In this document: piece by piece, positions 45,363 through 54,802 of the stretch
Layout of the letters: each line of letters begins with the position of its first letter
Position numbering within the stretch: position 1 is the first letter of the stretch
NCBI GenBank assembly: GCA_021325495.1
Contig: JAJPGZ010000009.1
Location: 62,001-126,000 of the forward strand
Reading direction: 5' to 3'
Source of the DNA: Spartobacteria bacterium
Lineage (GTDB): Bacteria; Verrucomicrobiota; Verrucomicrobiia; Chthoniobacterales; UBA10450
DNA: 64,000 bases
Notes under the pieces: model-generated
Database searches by the model: none
What the model was told of the DNA's origin: nothing
What the model saw: only the letters and a program-made list of their open reading frames with translations
Made by a program: the position numbers and the translations under genes

Positions 45363-47998
45363 CGTTAAAACTTGCCGGCCTCGAACCGGTCAACATCACG
45401 CCGGAGATGGGATTCGTCGTTATCGGCGAGCGCACGAACATCACCGGCTCACCGAAATTCTCGAAACTTATTCTCGGCGGCGATTTCGAAGGCGCTATCG
45501 CGATCGCGCGACAACAAGTCGCCGGCGGCGCCAACATTCTCGACGTCAACATGGACGAAGGAATGATCGATTCGGAAGCGACGATGACGCGTTTCCTGAA
45601 TTTGATTCAGAGCGAACCGGAAATCGCGCGTGTGCCCATCATGATCGACAGCTCGAAGTGGAGCGTGATCGAGGCCGGCTTGAAATGCGTGCAGGGCAAA
45701 TGCGTGGTTAATTCGATTTCGCTCAAAAATGGCGAAGAAGATTTTCTGCGCCAGGCGCAGCTCGTTAGGCGATACGGCGCGGCCGTCATCGTGATGGCGT
45801 TCGATGAATCGGGCCAGGCCGACAACTTCCAACGTAAGATCGACATCTGCGCGCGCGCTTACAAACTTCTGACCGAGCGCGCACAGTTTCCCCCTAACGA
45901 CATCATTTTCGATCCGAACATTCTCACCGTCGCGACCGGTTTGGAAGAACATCGCAATTACGCCGTCGATTTCATCAACGCGACCCGCTGGATTAAAGCG
46001 AACCTCGCGCACACCCGCGTCAGCGGCGGCGTGAGCAACATTTCGTTTTCGTTTCGTGGGAACAACCCGGTGCGCGAGGCGATGCACGCGGCGTTTTTGT
46101 TTCACGCGATCAAAGCCGGACTCGACATGGCGATCGTGAACGCGGGACAGCTCGCGGTTTATGAAGAGATCGAGCCGGAATTGCGCGAGCGCGTTGAGGA
46201 CGTGCTTTTAAATCGGCGCGACGACGCAACCGAACGCCTGGTCGATTTCGCCGAAGGCGTGAAAGCCAAAGGTAAGATCGACATAGAAGAAGCGGCGTGG
46301 CGCAGCGAACCCGTCGAGAAGCGACTCGCGCACGCGCTGGTCAAAGGCATCGTCGATTACATCGAAGCCGACACCGAAGAAGCGCGCAAGAAATCGAAGC
46401 GTCCGCTCGATGTCATCGAAGGCCCGTTGATGGCGGGCATGAGTGTGGTCGGCGATTTGTTCGGCGCGGGCAAAATGTTTTTGCCGCAGGTGGTGAAGAG
46501 CGCGCGCGTTATGAAACGCGCGGTCGCGTATTTGATGCCGTTCATGGAAGCGGAAAAATCCGCGGGCGCAAAACCGCAAGGACGCATCGTGATGGCGACG
46601 GTGAAAGGCGATGTGCACGACATCGGCAAAAACATCGTCGCGGTCGTGCTGCAATGTAACAACTACGACGTTGTCGATCTTGGCGTAATGGTGCCGGCAG
46701 CGAAAATCTTGCAGACCGCGCGCGAGAAAAACGCGGACGTGATCGGATTAAGCGGACTGATCACGCCATCGCTCGATGAAATGGTGCACGTCGCGCAGGA
46801 AATGGAGCGCGAGAAATTTGAACTGCCGTTGCTCATCGGCGGTGCGACCACGAGCCGGGCGCATACGGCGGTAAAAATTGCGCCTAACTATCACGCCAAC
46901 GTCGTGCACGTGCTCGACGCGTCTCGCGCGGTCGGCGTGATCAATTCGTTGTTGAATGAAAGATCGACAATCGAATTTGCGGCCAATACCCGTGAAGAAT
47001 ACGCGCGCTTGCGCGAAGAATATGCGAACAAGACGCGCGAGAAGAAATTGCTCTCGCTCGAGGAGGCGCGCGCAAATCGGCAGCCGATCGATTGGAAAAG
47101 TTACACACCACCAGTTCCGAATTCGTTAGGCCCGCACGTCATCGAGCCGGCGATTGTCGATCTTGTGCCGTTCATCGATTGGTCGCCGTTCTTTCACGCG
47201 TGGGAATTGCGCGGACGTTATCCCGCCATCTTCAATGACGCTGTCGTCGGGAAACAAGCGCGCGAACTATTTGATGACGCGCAGAAAATTATCGACCGTA
47301 TCGTCAAAGATGAATCGCTAAATGCCCGGGGTGTTTTCGGGTTCTGGCGCGCGCGCTCGTCAGGCGACGATGTCGATCTTACCGAAGCCGGCGCGCGTTT
47401 TTATTTCCTTCGCCAGCAAATGCAGAAACCGTCTGGGCAATTCAATCATTGCCTCGCCGATTACATCGCTTCTTCGGGCGAAGATTATCTTGGCGGATTC
47501 GCGGTGAGCATTCATGGCGCGGACGGGATCGCGAACAAATTTGTGGCCGAGCACGATGATTATAGCGCCATCATTACGAAAGCGCTGGCGGACCGATTAG
47601 CGGAAGCGTTCGCGGAATATCTGCACAAACATGCGCGCGAGGTTTGGGGATTTGGGCGCGACGAGAAATTATCGACCGAGGATTTAATCCGCGAAAGGTA
47701 TCGCGGCATTCGACCGGCGCCGGGTTATCCGGCGTGTCCCGAACACGCAGAGAAACGGACGTTGTTCGATTTGTTAGGGGCGGAACGCAAGATCGACATC
47801 GTTCTTACGGAATCATTCGCGATGCATCCGGCCGCGAGCGTGAGCGGATTCTATTTCTCGCATCCTGAGGCAAAATATTTTGGCGTAGGCCAAATTGGGC
47901 GAGATCAGGTAGCCGATTACGCGAAGCGGCGGAGTGAAACGGTTGCGAGCGTCGAGAAGCGGCTGGCGGCGAACTTGGGTTACGAGCCGGAAAAGTAA
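45359..47998 (+). CDS. metH: Methionine synthase, folate, cobalamin and activation modules (split MetH)
   Basis: An 879-residue protein holding the other three MetH modules. The pterin-binding part starts [16 protein letters not shown] and has [15 protein letters not shown]. The B12 cap and domain carry [17 protein letters not shown], whose His is the lower cobalt ligand, and [15 protein letters not shown]. The activation domain has [18 protein letters not shown] and [19 protein letters not shown] for AdoMet binding. It methylates homocysteine from methyl-tetrahydrofolate together with the preceding gene product. The reading frame is open further upstream, but ATG 45359 overlaps the upstream stop and fits the module boundary. 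It has seven or so motif copies. Confidence 0.93.
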   Translation: MTLKLAGLEPVNITPEMGFVVIGERTNITGSPKFSKLILGGDFEGAIAIARQQVAGGANILDVNMDEGMIDSEATMTRFLNLIQSEPEIARVPIMIDSSKWSVIEAGLKCVQGKCVVNSISLKNGEEDFLRQAQLVRRYGAAVIVMAFDESGQADNFQRKIDICARAYKLLTERAQFPPNDIIFDPNILTVATGLEEHRNYAVDFINATRWIKANLAHTRVSGGVSNISFSFRGNNPVREAMHAAFLFHAIKAGLDMAIVNAGQLAVYEEIEPELRERVEDVLLNRRDDATERLVDFAEGVKAKGKIDIEEAAWRSEPVEKRLAHALVKGIVDYIEADTEEARKKSKRPLDVIEGPLMAGMSVVGDLFGAGKMFLPQVVKSARVMKRAVAYLMPFMEAEKSAGAKPQGRIVMATVKGDVHDIGKNIVAVVLQCNNYDVVDLGVMVPAAKILQTAREKNADVIGLSGLITPSLDEMVHVAQEMEREKFELPLLIGGATTSRAHTAVKIAPNYHANVVHVLDASRAVGVINSLLNERSTIEFAANTREEYARLREEYANKTREKKLLSLEEARANRQPIDWKSYTPPVPNSLGPHVIEPAIVDLVPFIDWSPFFHAWELRGRYPAIFNDAVVGKQARELFDDAQKIIDRIVKDESLNARGVFGFWRARSSGDDVDLTEAGARFYFLRQQMQKPSGQFNHCLADYIASSGEDYLGGFAVSIHGADGIANKFVAEHDDYSAIITKALADRLAEAFAEYLHKHAREVWGFGRDEKLSTEDLIRERYRGIRPAPGYPACPEHAEKRTLFDLLGAERKIDIVLTESFAMHPAASVSGFYFSHPEAKYFGVGQIGRDQVADYAKRRSETVASVEKRLAANLGYEPEK

Positions 47999-47999
47999 A

Positions 48000-48077
<78 letters not shown>

Positions 48078-48142
48078 AACACCGCGTGATGCTTATCACG
48101 CTCGTTTGCAATGCGCATGCGGAAAGTTTAGATCGCAGGAAC

Positions 48143-48682
48143 ATGAGGGTGTTGCACGTTTTATGGCCGATGCTTCTAAGCGTGTCGCTTTTGGCGCAGG
48201 ACGCGACGCAGCCAAGTGTCGATCTTGGAGCAGCGGAAAGCCCGTCACCCGAGCCAGCATCCTCGCCCGCGGCCGCGGTTCCGGACTTATCGCAAATGGA
48301 TGAGACGTTCAAGCAGACCTCGTTAGGCAAAGCCGCGGACGAATATCGGACGCTGCTGGCATGGCGAAAGTTGCAGAACGAAACTTTACATGATCCGGCG
48401 GTGGTAGCGGCAAAGAGCGCGGCGGAGAAGGCGAGGACCGATCTGGAGAAGCGGCAACGACTGCGCGTTTATTACGAACTTTACTACGGCAAGATGCGGG
48501 CGCGCGCGACGAGCCCGGAATTGCGCACCGCGCTCGAAGAATTCAAGAACGATCATTTGCGGCTGCTGTCGCAGCCGCGAGTTCGGCCTAACGAATCGGC
48601 GGACCTTCCGACGCCAACGCCAACACCGAAGGGCAACAAGGGGAAGAAGAAACACAAATCGAAATTCGAGCCGACTGGTTAG
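48143..48682 (+). CDS. Hypothetical exported protein with Lys-rich tail
   Basis: A 179-residue protein I do not recognise. It has a signal peptide (VLHVLWPMLLSVSLLAQDA), a Pro/Ser/Ala-rich stretch, a long helical region (about 60-150, TDLEKRQRLRVYYELYYGKM among others) and a Pro/Thr- then Lys-rich C-terminus (TPTPKGNKGKKKHKSKFEP). ATG 48143 has GCAGGA upstream as a possible ribosome-binding site. It stands alone between two tRNA genes. The helical region could bind nucleic acid or peptidoglycan, but nothing specific supports this. Confidence 0.6.
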   Translation: MRVLHVLWPMLLSVSLLAQDATQPSVDLGAAESPSPEPASSPAAAVPDLSQMDETFKQTSLGKAADEYRTLLAWRKLQNETLHDPAVVAAKSAAEKARTDLEKRQRLRVYYELYYGKMRARATSPELRTALEEFKNDHLRLLSQPRVRPNESADLPTPTPTPKGNKGKKKHKSKFEPTG

Positions 48683-48713
48683 CCGAGCGCACGCCAAGAT
48701 CGACATCGAACGC

Positions 48714-48741
48714 TTGCCCGATGCGGCCGCGCGATTATTCT
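48714..48741 (+). promoter_or_regulatory. Possible promoter of tRNA-Glu
   Basis: TTGCCC at 48714-48719 and TATTCT at 48736-48741 are separated by 16 bases, and the tRNA begins 21 bases after the -10. Both boxes match the sigma-70 consensus at about four of six positions. Confidence 0.4.
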
Positions 48742-48762
48742 AATCGCCCCGCCGAAATCAAT

Positions 48763-48837
48763 GCCGCGTTCGTCTAGTGGTTAGGACACAGCCCTCTCAA
48801 GGCTGGTGCACGGGTTCGACTCCCGTACGCGGTGCCA
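48763..48837 (+). tRNA. tRNA-Glu (anticodon CTC)
   Basis: The acceptor stem GCCGCGT (48763-48769) pairs with ACGCGGT (48827-48833, one G-T pair). Discriminator G48834 is followed by an encoded CCA (48835-48837). The anticodon stem CAGCC/GGCTG encloses loop CTCTCAA with anticodon CTC. The T-arm is CGGG-TTCGACT-CCCG. Confidence 0.94.
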
Positions 48838-48853
48838 TTGAACTACTCTGCTT

Positions 48854-49249
48854 CTAAGCTTCGGCGAGCGCTGACGCGTCCTTATTAAGAACGGCCATTG
48901 CTTGTTGCAGGTCGTCAAAGTCAAACGGCTTCGACATCATCATGTCCACGTTCAGCTCTTCATAAGCGCTAATGTCGTCATCCGAGAGATGCGCACTGAG
49001 CACAAGAATCTTGCCGCCAAATTTTTGCTCTCTTAGCCGACGCACTAATTGGAGCCCGTTCATGCGCGGCATGCGGTGATCGGTTATGATAACGTCAAAA
49101 GGTTGGGCAGTAGCGCCGATTCTCATCAGTGCCTCCCAACCATTCGCGGCTCTGGTTACTTTCGAGGCTGGGCCTCCCAAAACCATCGCAATCATGTGCC
49201 CGACGGCTTTTTCATCTTCGACAACCAGAATTTTCAAAGGGGCGGTCAT
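48854..49249 (-). CDS. Stand-alone response regulator receiver (CheY-like)
   Basis: A 131-residue receiver domain without an output domain. The acidic pair is in LKILVVEDEKAVG, the phosphorylated Asp is in DVIITDHRMPRMNG, the conserved Thr/Ser is in ILVLSAHLSDDD and the Lys in MMMSKPFDFDD. It would relay a signal by protein contact. No histidine kinase is nearby. ATG 49249 (MTAPLKILVV) is the natural start; 27 further in-frame codons upstream lack a family match. Confidence 0.9.
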   Translation of the reverse strand: MTAPLKILVVEDEKAVGHMIAMVLGGPASKVTRAANGWEALMRIGATAQPFDVIITDHRMPRMNGLQLVRRLREQKFGGKILVLSAHLSDDDISAYEELNVDMMMSKPFDFDDLQQAMAVLNKDASALAEA

Positions 49250-49426
49250 AATCCGGCGATAAACAGCAAGACGCAGGCCGGGTCGTTCGAGCGCGATGTC
49301 CCGTCTTGCCAGTTGCCCGGGACGATGCAAAGATGGGCGCCTTCTTTTTCCGCAAGATCGACAACTACTAATGATTCCTCCCGCAACGCGATTGTCGATC
49401 TCGCGAGAAGCGCGGGGGCGCGGCGC
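49250..49426. other. Intergenic stretch with dispersed-motif copies only
   Basis: No gene is supported in these 177 bases between two minus-strand genes. They hold a full copy of motif 1 (AAGATCGACAA at about 49353) and a near copy (TTGTCGATCTC at about 49391). A promoter for the response regulator probably lies here but none is clear. Confidence 0.5.
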
Positions 49427-50251
49427 TCAGGGACTGCTGATCGGCGGATGAACGATTTTACCGTTGCCGCTGATCTTGATTTTATTGGCGACGACTTCGC
49501 CGGTGACCAGTGCGTTACCACTCAGGTCCACCGTCCGCTTGTTGGCCATCAAAACGCCGGTGAGTTTTCCGTTTCCGCTGATTTGCACATCGCTGCCTGT
49601 GCCGACGACATTGAATAGAACGTTATCCCACTTGAGTCCGCCAGCGAGATCGATCCTGGCCGTGCCGTTACCGGTAATCGAAAATTGATTCGTGACATTG
49701 ATGACGAAGTTAGTCGTCGAGGTTCCCTGCAGCGTGAACACGCCGTTGCCGCTGAGGATAAAATTTTGCAACTTCAGCACGACGGTCTCGCCCGGCGCGC
49801 CGGTCACGGTCATGCTCGAATTGCCGCTTAGATTGACGTTCGTGGTGGGCCGATTGGCAACGAGATTAAATGCGTGCGTCGAGGTGTTATTTGCCTCGTT
49901 CACGCCGTTATCGAGAACGGAATCCTGGTTGTGAATTTTCGAGCCGGTAACCTTGGCGTTGCCGTTCATCGAAAGCGTGCCATTGCTCCGATAATAGAGA
50001 TTACCATTGATGGTGGCGTTGCCACTCATCGTGATATTACCTGTTCCCGCGACGCCAACGTCGCCCTGAATACTGGTGTTACCGCTTAAGTCGGTCGTGT
50101 CACTGATACCACCCTGAAGCGAAAACGCACCCCAGCGAAGCAGGTCACCCATTTCGGGAAATGTCGTGAGTAAATTAGCCTGCGCGCTCGTGCCGAAGAT
50201 CAAGAGCGGGGCAATGGCTAACGGCAGAAGGAGGCTGCGAATAAAGCGCAT
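49427..50251 (-). CDS. Exported beta-solenoid protein with SGN repeats
   Basis: A 274-residue protein. A signal peptide (FIRSLLLPLAIAPLLIFGTS) is followed by at least nine repeats of a short (N/S)-L-SGN-x-x-(V/I)-x-G unit (DLSGNTSIQGDV, TMSGNATINGNL, SMNGNAKVTGSK, NLSGNSSMTVTG, LSGNGVFTLQG, ISGNGKLTGVL, DLSGNALVTGEV). These would stack as a beta-helix or solenoid outside the cell. The pattern recalls adhesins and ice-binding (DUF3494-like) proteins. No cell-anchor motif is obvious. ATG 50251 was chosen for the signal peptide. Confidence 0.7.
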   Translation of the reverse strand: MRFIRSLLLPLAIAPLLIFGTSAQANLLTTFPEMGDLLRWGAFSLQGGISDTTDLSGNTSIQGDVGVAGTGNITMSGNATINGNLYYRSNGTLSMNGNAKVTGSKIHNQDSVLDNGVNEANNTSTHAFNLVANRPTTNVNLSGNSSMTVTGAPGETVVLKLQNFILSGNGVFTLQGTSTTNFVINVTNQFSITGNGTARIDLAGGLKWDNVLFNVVGTGSDVQISGNGKLTGVLMANKRTVDLSGNALVTGEVVANKIKISGNGKIVHPPISSP

Positions 50252-50379
50252 GAAGGGGATGTAGAAGTCGGGCAAGTGTCTTAAAGCCGGCGGCAGAGTC
50301 AAGATTAAAAAGCGTTGACGGAAAATTCTTTCCCATACGGCTTTAACGGCCGCGCGGCGTAACGCAAAATAAGCCCGAT

Positions 50380-52722
50380 TTGAACGCGCCCAGATTCAGC
50401 GAAGATCGACAATCGTATTTCGCCTCCACGTCGATCATCGTCATTACACTTTTGGCGCCGGTGCTCGGTGGCAGCACGGAACTATGGGCTCAAGCGATTC
50501 TCGCGGCCGCGGTTGGTTTGCTCCTGCTCATTTCACCACCGCGACAACGGTTGGATGCGTTTGCCGGCGTCCTATTCGCCCTGCTGCTCTTGATAAGTTT
50601 AACGGCCTTTTTGCCGGCAAGCTGGTTCGGCGCGCCGACGTGGCGAAGCGAACTCGCTCATCTCGGTGTTGAATTTCCGAAAACGCGCTCGCCGCAACCG
50701 TGGATCACGCTGGAAGCGGTGTTGCTGCTCTCGTTAGGCCTGGGGTGGACTGGCTATCTGTTCAGCTTCGACTGGGATCCACCACTCCGAAAAAGAATCT
50801 GGGACGCCTTTTGTCTCGGTGTTCTCGCACTGGCGGCAACACTGACCATTTGTTTCGCTCTCAATAAACACGTGCCGTTTTGGCCGGAGGTGAACGAATT
50901 CGGATTTTTCCCGAACCGCAATCAAACCGGCAACGTGCTCGGCCTTGGAGGCGTGATGATTTATGCGAATGCGTTTCAACATCTCCAACGCGGTCGAACT
51001 CTCGGCTGGGTGTGGCTCGCCAGTCTCGCGTTGATTTGCTGGGCGCTGATTCTCAATTACTCGCGCGGTGGCATCATCGTGTTCTTCGCCGGCGCGCTGA
51101 TCTGGAATATCTGGTGGTGGCTGCAGCGCGCCGAGCAACCGCGCCGCGCCCTAACCTTTGCGCCATTGTGTCTGCTCGTGTTGTTGCTGGTCATCGCCGG
51201 CGGTGAAACTTTCCTGCGCTTTAAACAACAATCCGCCGACATCGTCGCCCCAATCGAAAGCGCACGGGGATTGATTTTTCGCGACGCTCTCGCGCTCTGG
51301 AAAGAAACACCGGTGCTCGGCATCGGTTTAGGCAATTTTCGCGCGCTCTTCTCTTCACACCGTCGGTTTTATCTCGGCCTCAGCGAAGCGATCCATCCGG
51401 AGAACGACTGGCTGTGGCTTGGAGTGGAAGCTGGCGCGGTCGCGGTTCTCATCGTTCTTGTGCTGTTCGGCTGGTGGATTCGACGATGTTTCCCATTTGC
51501 CCGCGGGACGTGGCGACAAATGCGCGTAGCGGCGCTGATATGCGGTTGCGCGTTCGCGGTGCATGGATTTTTCGACGTGTCCGGTCACCGCATGGGCGCA
51601 CTCTGGCCCGCGCTGTTTCTCGCCAGCAGCGCGATCTCTGCGCAAGATCGACATCTTCATTCGCGTTCGGTGCTGGTCGGGTTTCGCGTCGCCGGCGGTC
51701 TGCTCCTGGCGGTGGCGTGCTTTTGGTTCGCCTCGTTGTTGGGCCAAAATCTTCCGACGACGGTCACGTTGCACCGATTCGCGCTCGCGGCAGACCGCGC
51801 GATCGATAACGAAAACTACGAAGAGCTACTCGCCCTAACAAATCGCGCATTACGGATCGCGCCACTTAACTGGGAACTTTATTTCAAGCGCGGAGTCGCC
51901 GAAGCGGCGCTGCATCGGTCACGTGACGATGTTACACGGGACTTTGTTGTTGCGCGTCGTTTGCTGCCGAATTGGCCGGAGGTTTACCTAAAGGAAGGTC
52001 AGGCGTGGCTTGCGGTCGGCGAACCGGATCTTGCATTTGAGATTTGGCGCGAAGGGATGGAACGCCTTCAGAACGATGCGCCGCGGCTTTACGAACAAAT
52101 CGGCGCGCTGGTTCGTGACGATCCGGACCTGCTCGACCGCTGGCGGGAACTTGGGCACGCGGACAAGGCGACTCTGCTCATCATGCTGCGTTCGATTGAC
52201 CCGATTGGTTTTCGCGTCGAACTCGACCGCCTTCTCGCGCAAGATCGACAACTGCATTCGTTTTCGACCGAAGAACAGAAGACGATCCTCAACGCGTGGT
52301 ACGAGAAGGGCGACAAGCTTGCGCTGGCCGAATTTCTTCGCGCCGATCACGAGCACGAGAAAAAAGCGTGGACAATCCTGGCACGCGTTTACGCCGACTA
52401 TCAAGATTACCGGCAGGCATACGAAACCCTGCGGCGCTTCGTTTCGCCGCCGCAATTGCCTAACGAAGACAAGAACGAACCGCTGGAGCGCGCGCGCGCG
52501 CAATTTCGCCTAAATCCGACGTTCGAATCCGGCTTCGCGCTTTACTTCGCGGAAATGCGCGCGCAGCGCGAAGAAGACGCATTACAAACCCTCAACGTGC
52601 TCGCGGCGCTGCCGGATCCGCCGAAAAATGTTTTCTGGCTCCAGTCCGAGCTTTGGGCGCGAAAAGGAAATTGGCAGCAAGCGTGGAAGGCGCTTTGGGA
52701 ATATCAAAACAGCAAACGCTAA
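50380..52722 (+). CDS. O-antigen ligase/polymerase-like (Wzy/WaaL) protein with C-terminal TPR region
   Basis: A 780-residue protein. The first 430 or so residues hold about twelve helices with the O-antigen ligase/polymerase signature: a long periplasmic loop and the motifs FFPNRNQTGNVLGLGGVM, SRGGIIVFFAGAL and AIHPENDWLWLGVEAG. It probably polymerises or ligates lipid-linked sugar units on the outer face of the inner membrane. The last 300 residues form TPR-like helical pairs (for example ALRIAPLNWELYFKRGVAEA). It is the first gene of the plus-strand exopolysaccharide group. The start is TTG at 50380, followed by a motif copy read as EDRQS. Confidence 0.85.
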   Translation: MNAPRFSEDRQSYFASTSIIVITLLAPVLGGSTELWAQAILAAAVGLLLLISPPRQRLDAFAGVLFALLLLISLTAFLPASWFGAPTWRSELAHLGVEFPKTRSPQPWITLEAVLLLSLGLGWTGYLFSFDWDPPLRKRIWDAFCLGVLALAATLTICFALNKHVPFWPEVNEFGFFPNRNQTGNVLGLGGVMIYANAFQHLQRGRTLGWVWLASLALICWALILNYSRGGIIVFFAGALIWNIWWWLQRAEQPRRALTFAPLCLLVLLLVIAGGETFLRFKQQSADIVAPIESARGLIFRDALALWKETPVLGIGLGNFRALFSSHRRFYLGLSEAIHPENDWLWLGVEAGAVAVLIVLVLFGWWIRRCFPFARGTWRQMRVAALICGCAFAVHGFFDVSGHRMGALWPALFLASSAISAQDRHLHSRSVLVGFRVAGGLLLAVACFWFASLLGQNLPTTVTLHRFALAADRAIDNENYEELLALTNRALRIAPLNWELYFKRGVAEAALHRSRDDVTRDFVVARRLLPNWPEVYLKEGQAWLAVGEPDLAFEIWREGMERLQNDAPRLYEQIGALVRDDPDLLDRWRELGHADKATLLIMLRSIDPIGFRVELDRLLAQDRQLHSFSTEEQKTILNAWYEKGDKLALAEFLRADHEHEKKAWTILARVYADYQDYRQAYETLRRFVSPPQLPNEDKNEPLERARAQFRLNPTFESGFALYFAEMRAQREEDALQTLNVLAALPDPPKNVFWLQSELWARKGNWQQAWKALWEYQNSKR

Positions 52723-52789
52723 TGACCCTTGCGCGCGCCGGTGAAAGTCTTACAATCGGCGGCCACATTTTCACTCTGCTCTCACCGCA

Positions 52790-54094
52790 ATGATTGTTCC
52801 CCTGTTCTCTCGCCGCGCTACCCGTGTAGCCACAATGCGATTGTCGATCTTAGCGGCAATTAGTTTGTGTTCGGCGAATCTGCGCGCGCAGACGATGCAA
52901 CCCACAGGCCTAACAAATCCCGCGGATGGACCGTCGCCCTCACCGACGAATGACTTGGTCCAACCCGGTCCCCCTGTTTCCGAAAGCGTCCGGCGTCTGC
53001 ATTACACACTCAGCTTGGATGTCTCGGAGATTTACGACGACAACATCACGCTCGCGCCGACGGGTGAAATCGACGATTACTACACCCGCATTTCGCCGGC
53101 CATCAGCGTCGGCTTCGGCGACACCCTTGGCCGTCAGGAAAATTTTCTCGAGCTCAATTACCAGCCGAACATCTTGTTCTTTGCCGATAACACAAATTTC
53201 AACACCGTTGAACACATCGGCCACATAGCGGCGCAATATCGATTCAGCCGTTTAGCGGTCGGCGCTTCGCAGGACGTCCAGATTGTGGAAACGGGCGGCC
53301 CGCAACTCAGCACGCTCAGCGGCACGTTCGTTAACGGGGTGAACATCGACACGGGTGGGCGGCGCAAGATCAACACTTACACGACGCACGTGAACGCCAG
53401 CTACGATCTCAGCGCGAAAACATACGTGACGTTGGCGGGCGATTACTCGCTCGTCGATTATCCGGGCGGTTTCACCGATTCGCAGCGGCTCACCGGCAAT
53501 TTCTTTTTCAATTACATCTACAGCGACAAACTGAATTTCGGAATCGGCGGGAGCGCCGGGAAAGATTTACTCGCCCAAGGCTCAGGTAATGAAAGTTTCG
53601 AGCAGGCAAACGTGCGCGCGTCGTACGTGCTCACAGGCAAGTTAACGGCGAATGGATCGGGCGGAGTTGAAATTCGACAGGCTCGGGGTGGCAATGACAG
53701 TGTCGCCCCCGTCTTTGATCTGGCCATTGATTACGCGCCGAGCGACGGCGCCTCATTGAGTTTGCAAGCGAACCGGAAGACGCTGAACTCAGCCGGTTTC
53801 GCCGGGCAGGATTACGCTTCGACGCAGTTCCAAATCACGGCCCAACAACGATTTTTCCAACGCGTCTTCCTGGCCGTTAGTGGTGGCTACCAGAACCTCG
53901 ACTACTTTAACGTTCCGGTTGGGACCCCTTCCCGCGAGGATAACTACTACTTTGTTCAGCCGGCCATTGATGTTAGAATCACGAACTTCTGGTACGCCGG
54001 TGCGTTTTTCGGCTACCGGAACAACGAGAGCAATTTTTTCACCTTCGGTTTTGAGGACAAACACGCCGGCGTTCACACCACGCTCAAATTCTAG
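52790..54094 (+). CDS. Outer-membrane beta-barrel of the exopolysaccharide locus
   Basis: A 434-residue exported protein with a signal peptide (MRLSILAAISLCSANLRAQ, if started at ATG 52835, which is in frame and may be the true start). The mature part consists of long amphipathic strands (SLDVSEIYDDNITLAPTGE, AQYRFSRLAVGASQD, NASYDLSAKTYVTLAGDYSL) and ends in a Phe (HTTLKF). This is typical of the barrels next to polysaccharide export genes (BBP2-like or Wzi-like). It may hold or pass the polymer at the cell surface. The signal peptide is partly encoded by a motif copy (LSIL). Confidence 0.78.
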   Translation: MIVPLFSRRATRVATMRLSILAAISLCSANLRAQTMQPTGLTNPADGPSPSPTNDLVQPGPPVSESVRRLHYTLSLDVSEIYDDNITLAPTGEIDDYYTRISPAISVGFGDTLGRQENFLELNYQPNILFFADNTNFNTVEHIGHIAAQYRFSRLAVGASQDVQIVETGGPQLSTLSGTFVNGVNIDTGGRRKINTYTTHVNASYDLSAKTYVTLAGDYSLVDYPGGFTDSQRLTGNFFFNYIYSDKLNFGIGGSAGKDLLAQGSGNESFEQANVRASYVLTGKLTANGSGGVEIRQARGGNDSVAPVFDLAIDYAPSDGASLSLQANRKTLNSAGFAGQDYASTQFQITAQQRFFQRVFLAVSGGYQNLDYFNVPVGTPSREDNYYFVQPAIDVRITNFWYAGAFFGYRNNESNFFTFGFEDKHAGVHTTLKF

Positions 54095-54116
54095 CTACTC
54101 GTTAGGCGTTTTCGCG

Positions 54117-54800
54117 ATGACGATGTCGATCTTGTCGATGTCGATCTTAGCTCAGCCCAACCCGGGCGACACCAATCGCGGCAGCGCACCGACACCGACC
54201 GCGCAATCACCAAACGCATTACCCGATTCGTTGCGACAAGGCGCCTCACCGAGCGGCGCGAACGCCGCCGCTACCTTGGCCGCGTCGGCCATCGCTGCGC
54301 CCAGCAGCTATCAACTCGCCGCCGAGGACCAAATCGCAGTGGAAGTTTACGGCGAAGACGATCTGCGCAGTGCGGTGCGATTGAATGCGGACGGCGCCGT
54401 GAGTCTGCCGTTGTTAGGCTCAGTAAAGCTCGCAGGCCTGACTTTGAATCAAGCGGCGTCGAAACTGACGGAGATGTACGGGCGAGATTACTTGGTAAAT
54501 CCGAAGATAAATGTGATGTTGCTTGGCTACGCGAAGCGCCGCTTCACCGTGCTCGGGCAGGTGAATCGACCGGGCAGTTACGAAATGCCCGAAGGTAGTC
54601 AGGGCGGCATCGATATTTTGGAAGCAGTCGCCATCGCCGGCGGTTATACGCGCATTGCCGCGCCTGAGCGCATCAGCGTGAAGCGGCGTGATCAAATTGT
54701 GCGGGTTGACGCGAAGCGACTGGCGAAAAGCGGCGGCAGCAGTGCAGGCTTTCGAGTTGAGCCGGGCGATACCATTACGGTTGGCGAAAGTATTTTCTAG
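54117..54800 (+). CDS. Wza-like polysaccharide export protein (short form)
   Basis: A 227-residue protein of the Poly_export/SLBB family. The export domain begins YQLAAEDQIAVEVYGEDDL, and the SLBB domain follows with FTVLGQVNRPGSYEMPEG and IDILEAVAIAGGYTRIAAPE. It is shorter than E. coli Wza (379), ending after one SLBB domain, so the outer-membrane helix may be missing or supplied by the barrel upstream. Its N-terminus MTMSILSMSILAQ is an exceptionally short signal-like segment made of two tandem motif copies (54123-54133 and 54138-54148). ATG 54123 is an alternative start. The Wzc-like gene starts two bases after the stop. Confidence 0.82.
   Translation: MTMSILSMSILAQPNPGDTNRGSAPTPTAQSPNALPDSLRQGASPSGANAAATLAASAIAAPSSYQLAAEDQIAVEVYGEDDLRSAVRLNADGAVSLPLLGSVKLAGLTLNQAASKLTEMYGRDYLVNPKINVMLLGYAKRRFTVLGQVNRPGSYEMPEGSQGGIDILEAVAIAGGYTRIAAPERISVKRRDQIVRVDAKRLAKSGGSSAGFRVEPGDTITVGESIF
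54123..54148. repeat. Tandem motif 1 copies encoding a signal-like segment
   Basis: ATGTCGATCTT at 54123-54133 and 54138-54148, in direct orientation 15 bases apart, are both in the frame of the Wza-like gene and read as MSIL-S-MSIL. A TCGTTAGGC motif copy is just upstream (54100-54108). Confidence 0.9.
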
Positions 54801-54802
54801 CC

